A stretch of DNA of 64,000 bases from Pyrus communis. Its lineage: Eukaryota; Streptophyta; Magnoliopsida; Rosales; Rosaceae. The number at the start of each line of letters is the position of its first letter. The stretch's first letter is position 1. This document shows, piece after piece, positions 21,064 to 32,390 of the stretch. Position numbers and translations under genes: made by a program. Where the stretch lies: contig NC_084816.1 of NCBI RefSeq assembly GCF_963583255.1, positions 21,707,344 to 21,771,343 of the forward strand, given 5' to 3'. The notes under the pieces are model-generated. The model did not search any database. It was given only the letters and a program-made list of their open reading frames with translations, and had not been told where the DNA came from.

Positions 21064-22328
21064 ATGTTTTTGTCATAATCTTGATGCAATTTTATGATGA
21101 GAGATCTAGATGGGGGCAGTGCGTACGTAGGATATATAGACCAAATGCTTATCTATCTCCTGGGTGTTCATGACACATTAGCCATTAATTACTAAGATCT
21201 CATGTACCATTAACACTAAATCTTTTCAAGCTGCACAAGATTTGTCTTGACCTGACATTAAATAATTTACATTGCTTTTTCTTCCCTTCTTTAGATTCAC
21301 TATGATGGAATGTCATTATCTTGGTTAATTATTCAGTATGCAATGAATTGACCTCTGCACCTGAACCAATTTGTCTTTTGCCTAAATCGGATGGGATTAA
21401 TGCTAGCGGTAACTGCTTAATGGCTTGATTAGTTTTCGATAAAAACATTGTACGTATTACGTGTTGTTTGGATTACTACGTACATATGATTAAACATACT
21501 AATCCAAAATATTCGTTTTGTCCAAATACAAAATTAAAATTGAATTACTACGTGTATCGAAATAATGATTAGTGTATGTGTGTAGTTTGAGGAATGCTAA
21601 GGGAATTCTTTCAAAAGTGGGACTCATTATAGACTTTGCCAAATCATGTTTTTGGCACAATATTTGTTGGCATGGGAATTGACGTCTGTGAGGTGACAAT
21701 GAGTTCATAGAGAGACACACTTTGAGAGAGTCTCCTTATCATTATCCATATAGTTGATCACAACTGCTTCTGTAATAATGTCCTAATTAATAAGAAAACA
21801 TTTGGTTCCAAAATAAGAAAACAAGTTTAATATGAAGAAAGTTGAGGTTCCACCATAAAAACAATTGACAATATAGGAAGTAGCCCAACCTCTTAATTAT
21901 AAGCCCTTGCAAGGTTTCTCCTTTCACCAATATGAGACTCTTTTATCTTCACATCCTCACACGCCCCTCAAGTGTGGGGATTTTCAAGCCAAATATGACG
22001 TGGACAACACGAATTGGGTGACGTGAAGCGCATGTGGCCGTTGGGCTTCACACATGGGTCAACCAGCTCTAATACCGTGAAGAAAGTTGAGGTTCCACCA
22101 TAAAACCAATTGGCAATATGGGAAGTAGCTCAACCTCTTATAAGCCTTACAAAGTTTCTCCTTTCACCAATGTGGAACTATTTTACCTTCACATCCTCAC
22201 ATAATCTGCTTATATATATTTTGTTAAAATGCATTAACTTCACCATTTACAATTTAATCTACGCCAAGTGTTTTAATTAATCTAATAAATTAATTCTTTG
22301 AACTCCTATATCCTCATACTAATTTCAG
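20398..22328 (+). other. Possible 3'UTR intron of the LSH gene
   Basis: A donor-like AAAATG/GTAATTTC lies 37 bp after the LSH stop, and an acceptor-like ACTAATTTCAG/GCGCC is near 22328. The interval contains a CT microsatellite (20848-20868), a (CA)/(TA) run (21031-21063) and a TRIM (21833-22201). Splice consensus only; transcript support is needed. Confidence 0.25.
21833..22201 (-). mobile_element. Short TRIM (LTRs about 125 bp)
   Basis: Direct repeats 21833-21961 and 22078-22201 start TGAAGAAAGTTGAGGTTCCA and end CACATCCTCACA on the plus strand. Read on the minus strand, the internal 116 bp begins with a tRNA-Met-like PBS, GGTATTAGAGC, just after the LTR and ends with a purine tract (TTGAGGGGCG) just before the other LTR. 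Flanks TAATA/TAATC suggest a 5-bp TSD with one change. No coding capacity. Confidence 0.8.
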
Positions 22329-22874
22329 GCGCCAAATAGATTTCCAACCCGAATGCACCAGGAAAGCTTTGGAGCCCCCCTCTGGACTGCAGCATTCAAC
22401 TCCATGCCATCAAGTCCTTTTGTACTATTTTCTTTCGCATTTACTTGTTATTTTATGAGGTTTGAAACATGAAGGCGGTGATGCATGAAGCTGAATTGAG
22501 TTCATTAGTAAGTTCTCTCTATGGGCTCTATATTGCTGCAAAAGTAGTATTATATTGTTCCTAATTTTGAATTATGCTGGTTGAGAATTTTACATATATA
22601 TGGAATTATTGTGGTTTCTATGAATTTTTATATATACAAACTCTATGATCAACCATCCACATTTGAATGCTAATCAAATGAAAATTGAGCTTCTTGTTTG
22701 TTCAAAAGATTGATTTCTTCTTCAGACTCTTATCAGACTGTGTGTCGCTAAATCATTTATTCGTCTTTTATTTACAATTAACCCATAGTCCTTTGTTTTC
22801 CCTAGGCATCTAGGGTTTTTCTATGTTAAGGATACAAGCGTCCTTACGTAATGAAAATTGAGACTTAGGCTCAT

Positions 22875-25800
22875 CAGGAAGACGGAGTTCTCTTCTAACT
22901 CGTACCCTTTTGATCGGTGGATTCAGATAGGTGAAGAGTGCTTCATGCTCTCTACTATTCTCCTTTAGTGCATTAATCCAACTTGTTTATCTAACTGTGT
23001 ATTGGCGTGGCCTCCTCAAATCTAGGGATGGCCATTAGGTACCCAAAATAACAAATGGGTATCTTGATACTTGTTTTAGTACTTCATCGCGAGCCAAAGG
23101 AAGGGGTACCGGTGAGTCTGGTTACACAATGAGTACTGACAACTGTGACAGCTGAGACGTAGGAGATGTTGATGATGACTGGCTCCATTAGAGATTTGGG
23201 TCACTGATGGCTGGTTTCCCATCCTTATGGGCATAATTACATTGAAGCAACATTTATCAGTTCTTGAAGACCTCGGAGATATTGATGACGAGATGAATGA
23301 CTTAAGGATAGAGATGTGCATCAATTCCTACAACATGATTTAGTTGCTAGAATAATGCTATTTGGATTTGATAACATTGTTGACCACCTCTCTAATAGAT
23401 ATTGACCCTACTTATAAAACTCATTAATATAATAATAGATATCAACCATACTTACAAAATTCACTAATATAATAACGTGGTCAGGAGAGTGGTTAGTAAA
23501 TGAACTCCAAATATCAGCACCCTATTTGCTAACTCATACTTCATGAACCGTGTTGAGACATCCAAGTCTATTATATATATATATATGCATGCCCTCATAT
23601 CATGTAGCGCATGTACTAATGAAGGTTCATGATGCTGTTACTATTGACGCTAAAAATATCATCATGCACTCCTTAGTGAAGATCGGATTAGACGATTGGC
23701 TAAAAAAAATCATCATGCACTCCTTCTCAGTGAAGATCGAATTGGATGATCGGGCTGAGGGTTGCCCTTTCTTTCCTTCACTCTCCGTTCCCTAATATGA
23801 AACCTGAGTCATCAAAGCCTTTCTCACTCGACTAGACCAATCACCATGTATGACTATTTGAATAACATTATTAATTAATTAGTGTCTTTTACTTTTGCCG
23901 TGCACATTGACGGTTGCTTCATACCAACTAGGCAACTATATGTGCCTCCTCATTCACGGAAGGGTTTTTTGCTTCATACAAAACATGGATTAGCAACACA
24001 ACATCGTTATCATATCGAATATCTCACCAAGCTTCTTCTTCATGTGTGTGTACATGCACAATAGAACATTAATTTGTACAAAACTTCTTGAAACAAATAA
24101 TTGAATAGATTTTGAGAAACTAGATAGTCATTTCATCATGGACGTGAGAATATCATATACAAAACCCTCCAAGTCCATGGTAAAATGACATTAGTCTCTC
24201 AAATTGTCATGTCTTAAAAGAGTTTTGTGCAATGTTCTATCGTCTATGCCTACTTGTGCTTTAGATCATGTATTGAAATTTCTGCACATGTGTGTGTGTG
24301 TGTGTGTGTTTTCTGATCTAGTCATCCATGTGAACATCTCGTAAAGCCTTTTGGTATGGTTGTCAACGATTCATTTCCTCTTTGATGAGTGATGAAATTG
24401 TACAGATTCTCTACACTCATGAGTGAGGTGATTACTTAATATATCCCAGCTTAATTTAGTGACTTTTATTAAGACACCACTATTTTCCTGTTATTTTTCT
24501 AGTCACAACCTCTTCAAACAGTAATTGCAACTCCCACAAGCTTAAAGTCACAACCTCTTTGAGATGGTTGTTTTACAAATGAAAGGAATGAGCTCTCAGA
24601 GACCACTTCAGGTTAGTGGCGATTTCCATTAGGAGTTCTCTTCTATCTCGTACCCTTTTGATTGGTGGATTCAGATAGGTGAAGAGTGCTTCTTGCTCTC
24701 TACTATTCTCCTTTAGTGTATTCCAATCTAGTTGTGTATTTGTGCCCCCTCCTCACATCTACGGATGGCCATTAGGTAGCAAATGGGTATCTTGAAACTT
24801 GTTTGCGTGCATCACGAGCCAAAGGAAGGTGTACCGGTTAGTCTGGTTTCACAATGAGTGCTGACAACTGTGAAATCTGATACATAGTAGATGTTGATGA
24901 TGACTGGTTCCATTAGAGCTCTTGGTCATTGATGGCTGGTTCTCATCTTTATGGGCATAATTATATTGAAGCAACATCGGTTCTTGAAGACCTCGGAGAT
25001 ATTGATGATGAGATGAATGACTTAAGGATAGAGATATGCATCAATTCCTGCACATGATTTATCTCAAATGCTTTGAACTTTTAGAGCATGTTTTCTGCAT
25101 CATGGATCATTAAAGGTATTGAACGACATAAGAAATCCATGGTCAAAATTCAGTAATTTACGATTACACGTCCATATATTAGTAGAATAATGCTATTTAG
25201 ATTTGACACCATTGTTGGTCACATCTTTAATAAATGTCGACGCTACTTATGTATATGAAATCCACTAATATTAATAACGTGGTCAGCAAGGTGGTTAGTA
25301 AATAAAGTCCAAATATCAGTACCCTATTTGCTAATAAGCTTATACTTCAATGAACCGAGTTGTGGCATATATTTTCTATATGTGCATTCCCTCATATATG
25401 ATGTAGTGCATGTACTAATGAAATTCATAATACTGTTTTTATTGACACCAAAAATGTCATCATACAATCCTTTTCAGTGAAGATCGAATTGGATGATCGG
25501 GCCGAGGGCTGCCCTCTCTTTCCTTCACTCTCCATTCCCTATTATGAGCTTCTTCTTCATGTGTCTACATGCACAATAGAATATTAATTTGCACAAAACT
25601 TTTTGAGACAAATAATTGTACAAATTTTGAGAAACTAGAGTCATTTCATCATGGACGTTAGAATATCATGCACAAAACCCTCCAAGTCCATGGTAAAATC
25701 AATGACAGTAGTCTCTCAAATTACATCAAGCCTTTCAAGGAGTGTTGTGCAATGTTCTATCGTCTACGACGACTTGTGCTTGAGATCATGTACTGAAATT

Positions 25801-26113
25801 TCTGTATACATACATACATATATATGTTTTCTGATCTAGTCATCCATTCCAACATCTCGTAATGCCTTCCGCCTTGGTTGCCAACGTTTCATTTCCTTTG
25901 ATGAGCGATGAAACTGTACGGATTCTCCAACACTCATGAGTGAGGGGATTACTTAATATATCCCACCTTAACGAGTGACTTTTATTAAGACACCACTATT
26001 TTCTTTTCCAGTTACATCCTCTTCAAACAAGAATTTGCAACTCCCACAAGCTTAAAGTCACAACTTTTTTGAGATGGTTGTTTTACAAATGAAAGGATGA
26101 ACTCCAGAGAGGT
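22875..26113. repeat. Noncoding tandem duplication, about 1.75 kb units
   Basis: Copy 1 runs about 22875-24600 and copy 2 about 24632-26113, offset near 1748 bp. Landmarks in both: GAGTTCTCTTCTAWCTCGTA, GGTGAAGAGTGCTTC, TGAAGACCTCGGAGATATTG, TTCACTCTCCRTTCCCTA and TTTGAGATGGTTGTTTTACA. The copies differ by many substitutions and indels, including a (GT)n at 24290-24310 that is replaced by ACATACATA in copy 2. No frame is shared between copies, so no gene is called. Confidence 0.85.
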
Positions 26114-27174
26114 TAGTGTCATTATTTAAGACAAACCCTAGATCAAATAGAGATTATAATTAATAGTTTAAATATGATCGACAATCTAATAACACAACAT
26201 GTCGAATCATTATGCAAGAGAGAACATTTTTTTCATGTGCGTAAGTATATCTACTTCTTTACTTCTTAGTGTAAATAACTAATACAGTAAATATTTAAAA
26301 AAATGTATATTACGTATATTATCTATGCAAATCACTCTCTTTAATTATGCTCCTAGCAAATATTCCCTTGATTGTTGGTGATAAAATTTGATTAGTGTAG
26401 GCCATATATATATATATGACATCTAAATTCTAATTAACCTATTAATCGGATTTAAAAAATTAGCTAGGGAAACTCAAACAAATAGATCACCAAAACCTAA
26501 GTAGTATATACCAGGAGGAAAAGGATCGGGAAATCCTAAGGAATTCGTGATCGTGATCATTCATCATCGTACATTGTGCAGTCAGTTTTTACTAGGTGCT
26601 ATTTACATTTAATTTAAAATTTAAAAATTTAAAAAAATTTATAATCATATGATATACGATGAACGGTTACCAAATTTCTAGAATCTTTAGGAAAATGATC
26701 CGGCCGGGATCCAGGTTGCGTGTCTTTCCATGCAGATTGCAGAGTCACAGATTCAATAGTCTGTACGTAGGCAACAGGCATCCCATGAGGGTGATGCCAG
26801 AACCTGTCATCTCATCTCCCATCACCACGTAGGTTGTATCCTAAAGTGACAGAGTGGAAAATCTTTGCAGATCGCCACCTCACCTCAAAGTGCGTCGATA
26901 GGTTTGGACCACAAAACCGACACACCACTAACTAGCTAGGGTTTTTGTAAATTAAAAATAGTAATGTACAAAACAATACTATTGACTTAGTGATCTCGAT
27001 ATCAACTTCAAAAGATCAACCAATTATTTGTAAATCCATTGCCATTCATCCTTATACAGGATTATGATAATCAGGGCTCCCCAAGTGGGAACATAATTAT
27101 TCAAAAATTTTCTCACCACACAACCATCCGAAGTTCACTCATCAACTTTATTAACATTATATTTAAAGAGATAG
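26114..27174. other. Intergenic, no gene seen
   Basis: AT-rich, with a TA run near 26405-26418. Nothing further recognised. Confidence 0.5.
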
Positions 27175-27545
27175 ATGCGTGATATTATTTTTTTTTACAT
27201 TTTTTAACATTTTTTTATGAGATTTACTTTATAATGTATTTCAATGATCCAAAACGTTTATCTTTTAAGCATTCTCTCAAAGATCATGTCTATAAAAAAT
27301 CACCAAAATTTGAAACCATATGACCGTTAGATTAAGATTTTAGAGTTTCTTTGTAGAACCGTATTCGTCCATTTTCTTCATTACAAATAAATGTCTTAAA
27401 CACTTAATGGTTTTGAATTTGGCAAATTTTTTAGATGATATATAAATGATGATCTAAAAGATAGACGGTTTTGATCGGTATAAAATATTACAGAGTAAAC
27501 TCCACAAAAACGTGTCAAAAATTGTGTTAAAAAAAGCAATGCTAC
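27175..27545. mobile_element. Long-TIR MITE relic
   Basis: The left part (TTTTTTAACATTTTTTTATGA, GAGATTTACTTTATAATGT) is matched in inverted orientation by the right part (reverse complement TTTTTTAACACAATTTTTGA, GGAGTTTACTCTGTAATAT). No coding capacity; boundaries approximate. Confidence 0.55.
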
Positions 27546-28049
27546 ATATCTGCTCCATAATTGATACCCAACTTTGTCCCTTTTATTAACTTTGTTGTTC
27601 ATAATTAAATTTAACATATTAAAATTAATATACAACCCTTTTTACATACACCCAGTAAATTCTCTCTTTCAATTTTTTTTATTTTTTTTAAAGAACTTTT
27701 ATAACATGAATACACTTCATCACGGCATTATGTTACAATCGCACGCTGTATCACTGAGACAAAATGGTGGCTTTTACCCTTATCACGTAAGTTGTTCTCA
27801 AATTTTCAATTGCTAGGTCCAAAAAATAATCTGGGAGGTCGACTGGGGTGTTACGAGAAAAAAATTCTTAATTGATAGCCTAATCGAAGACTAGCACTAT
27901 CTTGCATCCAAAAACAGAAAAAATCAAATGCGCGCTTAGAAGAATAGAGAAATGTTCACGGCCTAGTGTCTTGAGTCATGTATGTATAATAATACTCAGT
28001 AATCGCATATAAATGAGCTAGCTAGCTTACTACTCGGTGCACCTGAAGA

Positions 28050-28095
<46 letters not shown>

Positions 28096-28635
28096 ATATC
28101 AACAAGATGAAATGCAAAACCTGATGAACTTTTCACTGATTAATGATGATGTATTACAGTAGCCTTGTCTATATATTGAGCTCTCAGCTTCCTATACAAA
28201 CTGCAAACAGAAAATACTGACAGACTTCGAATAAGATGATTACAACGGATGGCACGTAGACCACGCATATTCTAACAAAGAACATTACAACATACTGGTT
28301 TTGTATGACGAAAGAGAATGGAGAACGATTACTTGTTCAAATCGGTAGAATTAATGGATCAGCACTCTGTCAATATATGCAAATGTAGATAGTAGGAGAA
28401 ATGATAGCTAAAACTAATTTCTTCCAACAAAAAGAAATTCATTTATTCATACCAGATATCGTTGTTACAAAAAGAATTGAATCTGACACGTAAGCTCTCC
28501 TTTCAACACGGTCAGAACCTTAGAACTCCGGTGAACCCTCAACTACATGCGGAAGGAGAGACCAGCCATGCTGCTACAAGAATATGCTGTGAACTCTCAA
28601 CCGAAGGCCAGCTTGTGAAATAAAATTTGATGAGT
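27546..28635. other. Intergenic with (GA)n, then UROD 3' flank
   Basis: A (GA)n run occupies 28057-28093. The rest, up to the UROD stop at 28636, has no recognised gene and probably includes the UROD 3'UTR. Confidence 0.5.
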
Positions 28636-31362
28636 CTAGACAACCAATTCCCTCGGTGTTTGTGTTTCAAGAAATGTGTCATAATTCAAGCTTCTTGCAA
28701 CTTCGAAGAAATGTTTAACTGCTTCTTCAGGTGTCCTTACTAGAACACCATGCCCTAGATTGAGAATGTGTCCCCTTGGCCCTGCAGACCTCACCACCCT
28801 GAAAATATTGCGTTAATTTCAGAATTACACACAATCCAGAACTGAAACCAAACCACAAAAGATCAAAACACTAAAATCCCTTTGATGATCCATAAAGAAT
28901 AAAGTAGAAGTTAACAATCGTTTGAAGAAATTTTTATTTAATTGAACATCTGAGCCAGTAAATGTTTAAGGTAAGGAATAAATTCCAACCAGTTCCCAAG
29001 TGCTAAGCTAGTTTTTTTTCTTTCTGTTTAGTTTTAGGTGGGCCTATGGACTCCCTGCCACGCCCCTCCCCTTTCCTCTTACTAGCACAAATGTGATATA
29101 CTACCCAAATGTTAGTTTTAGGCATATCAGTTGGAGAATCCAATCTGGTACAAATTTAGGCAATTGGCTGCATCTGATCTCACTACCCATTTGTTTTCTA
29201 CCATCATATAAACCAATGTTCCACACATATCCAAGTTCATATTGAGGTAAGGTTTTGAATAAAATTAGTTGCAAGTTTTGAGATGTTCCCATAACAAACC
29301 TTTGAATTTCTTCGGTCAAGGAAGGAAGAGGAGAAAATAGGTAAGCAGGATCCACATTTCCCTGTACACTGATCTCACTACCCAACCGTTTTCTACCATC
29401 AGCTATGTCTACCGTCCAATCGAGCCCAATCACGTCTACACCAGTTCCTTTCATGCGCTCAAGAATGCCACCATTCCCATTAATGTAGAGAACAAGTGGT
29501 GTTTTAGGGCATCTTTTCCTTACTGAAGTCACGATCTGCAATTTAAGAACAGTAACGTGTGAGCAGAAGGAAAAGGAAGCAACTTATATGTACCTATAAA
29601 GAAAATCACACGTGCAATTTCCATATGCACCTGTGTGAAAAGGATTCCATTTAGGGAAATATATATGTGACACTTAATAATGTGTGTCCCTACTCCTTAT
29701 GCATATATCTCCTCCCTCACCTCTTGAATATAAGGCTTCGACCAGCTATCCCACATGGCTGGTGGTAGTTGCCCACCCCATGAATCAAATATTTGTATGC
29801 AATGTGCCCCTGCTTCTACTTGGAAAACAATATAGTCTGATATTGCCTGAGTCAAATGCGAAAGAAGAGCCCTCAATACATGTGGTGATGTATGGCACAT
29901 GCTCTTTATTTTTGTATACGTGGAAGTTGAACCCCCTTCTACTATGTATGTAGCAATCGTCCATGGTGCCCCTACGAAACCCAAAACAGCAGCATGCCCA
30001 CCAACCTGAATGAAAGAATAACTGAGAGAAGCATGTGTACGAACATTGAAAATATAAGAAGACATGTAATGATCATTCACAATCTAATAAAGTCGATCTT
30101 CTTTTTCAAGCATGTAATAAGTGTCTAATAGCTACCTCCCGCCGCAGTATCTTTAAGGATTCCCCCACAAAGTGTAGTTTGTCCAAGTCAATCGGATGCA
30201 AGGTCTTCAAGCCCTCTTCAGAGACGATGGGTGACTGAATAACAGGACCCCTGACGTCCTCTATGTCAAAGGGAACACCAAATGCAGGTAGAGGCGTAAG
30301 TATGTCAGAGAAAATAATCACTCCATCAGGACGGAAAGCTTCCCAAGGCTGCAAAGAAATTTCCACAATGAGGTCAGTTGTCTCTGACCTCTCTCTGAAC
30401 GATGGATATTTCTCTGCAAGCTTTCTGTAAACAGCCATATACCTTCCTGCTTGGCGCATCATCCATGCTGGAGGCCGACTTACAGGATCTCCTCTTGCAG
30501 CCTTAACCAAGAGTGGATCTGGGAGCAGGAAGTGGGGAGTTTAAAAACAAAACAAAAAAATGAAAACATTTTATATAACAATGAAACCACATCTTCAGAG
30601 AAGAGTTCCTAAAATTAAACATCAAACGAGAGAAAATATTAGAGGACATGGCTCAACATTATTTGTTGCAAGTATTAGTATGCATTAGCAAATATAACAG
30701 CTAACAATATTCTAGGGCAGCTTCAATACTGATGGACTTTTAGGGCAGCTTCAATATCGATGGACTTTTCTTTTCACCACATTACAGGGATAGTCTTAGA
30801 GCTCTCACAACATCACAGATGCATGACCAAGAGTGTCTTCAAAAACCTTTTCTTTGATCCTTTCATCAGTCGGTCCTAAATCGACCCTCTAGAGACTCTA
30901 TTCTTTTAAATTCATCTTCTTTTTCGGTATCAACACACATTTATAACTTCATATGTCGAACACAAAACACCTTACATCTTCGATGACAAAATAGAAGCAA
31001 CTAATCAGAATCTGGGTACTGAGAATTAAATTACTTTTTTTTCTTATATTCCCAATGGAAATTACTCATTGACTCACAAAGAAAACCAAAAATCAACAAT
31101 AACCCATATCACATAATATAAAAAAGATCCCTAAAAACCAACCAAACAATTAGACTTAAAAAAAAAGAACATATATTTGCAAAGTTGGGGGGAAAAGAAG
31201 CATACCAGAAGAGGAAGAGCATGTTACAGAAACCTTTCTGTGGGGGCATTTTCTTTTGGAAGGAGCCGAGAATCCAGTGACAGCAGTAGAAGTAGAAGTT
31301 GCCCCTGACCGCACGAACAAGCTCGATGACTTCCATCCCAGAGAGCTGTTCACACTGCACAT
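28636..31362 (-). CDS. UROD: Uroporphyrinogen decarboxylase, plastid (HEME1-like)
   Basis: Five coding exons on the minus strand: 31362-31206, 30518-30136, 30005-29721, 29535-29300, 28798-28636. All junctions are GT..AG; 1224 nt give 407 aa. It converts uroporphyrinogen III to coproporphyrinogen III in chlorophyll/haem synthesis. Seen motifs: [14 protein letters not shown] and [20 protein letters not shown] (substrate-binding N-terminal signature), [53 protein letters not shown] and [10 protein letters not shown]. Residues 1-55 ([20 protein letters not shown] and on) are Ser/Thr/basic-rich, as in a transit peptide. The start at 31362 is chosen because this frame has no earlier ATG before an upstream stop; a different-frame ATG at 31480 opens an overlapping uORF. 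Intron 1 is about 690 bp. The Arabidopsis HEME1 assignment rests on remembered similarity. Confidence 0.95.
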
Positions 31363-31477
31363 ACCAAATTTCAGTTTTAAGGATGCCCCAAGTGGCCCAA
31401 ATGCCAAATTTAAAGTCAGAATTGAAGTTCAAGAAGCAATGGAGAGAGAGAGATTGCCTGGCCGGAGCGGATAAACC

Positions 31478-31510
31478 CATTCCGGATGGATGGAGAGAGA
31501 GAGAGTGGGG

Positions 31511-31547
<37 letters not shown>

Positions 31548-31550
31548 AGA
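31478..31550 (-). promoter_or_regulatory. UROD leader with CT repeat and upstream ATG
   Basis: A long (CT)n run in transcript sense (about 31492-31545) precedes an ATG at 31480-31478 that is out of frame with UROD. That frame passes the UROD ATG and reaches a TGA formed across the first exon junction (TG/A), giving a 91-codon overlapping uORF. It may reduce UROD translation if the mRNA begins upstream. Confidence 0.5.
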
Positions 31551-31642
31551 GAGACAGGGACAACGGTAAAGTGGACGATTTTTATTACATTGGGCTCTGC
31601 CATGGAGGCCCTGTTTGACCAAAAAAATACAGGAAGGCCCAA

Positions 31643-32390
31643 GATAAAAGTAAAACACGAGCCAAGACGAGTCCCCTTGTTTTTACTTGCCGTGATTTGC
31701 TTTCAAAATTTTGACAATACGAGTTTCGGCATATCTACAAATAAAAGGATTTTATGGCGAATAATTTAGCGATCTGTAATCTTGATTTAGACTTGAGTAA
31801 TTTTTATTTTGATTCTCCTTCTTGTTCAGTTGGTTTTCTTCGTGAGAATCGACTTGAGATGTTCCCGTCTAAATTTATTATTGCGTAATTTTGTTTGGGT
31901 TCTTGCTTTTAGCCTCGTTTTTTTTTTTCAACCAAAAAGAAAACCTTTTGAATAGAGAAAATTTTGAAATTGTGATCCAAATAGTGTTTTAAATTGCGGT
32001 TCACCTTCATGTGGAAACACTAATTTTATGTATTCATATTCCACATTCATATGCACTCTCTAATTAAGAGTTGAGTTAAAAGATCGCATGTGTATTCAAA
32101 AAATACAAACGTGGTCATCGATTTCGGAATGCTATAATATTTTAACTAGATCGTTCTCTCACGTGCCTATATGACAAAAACAGCCTCGTAGCTTTTCTCA
32201 TATATGTTCGATATTTTGTAGCACTGATTATATTGACACATCCACAAAGGATAAGATTGAGTACAACATACTTACATTTTTATTTAAGGTACCAACAAAC
32301 AGGAACCCTCCTTAAAATTTCCGGGAGGAGTCCTTTTCTGTATCGCATGAAGATGCATCGATACGAGTAAGCTAGGCACCGTCATTGTTC
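31643..32390. other. Intergenic, no gene seen
   Basis: AT-rich sequence between the UROD 5' region and the 3' flank of the first PNGase A gene. Nothing recognised. Confidence 0.5.

Noticed and set aside
23076..23324. 82-codon minus-strand frame in the tandem duplication
   Set aside because: The frame is broken in the second copy (about 24825-25070), so there is no sign of coding constraint.
31109..31642. 177-codon frame over UROD exon 1 as a separate protein
   Set aside because: It is the uORF frame read through the intron. Splicing creates a stop, and the CT repeat gives a low-complexity peptide.
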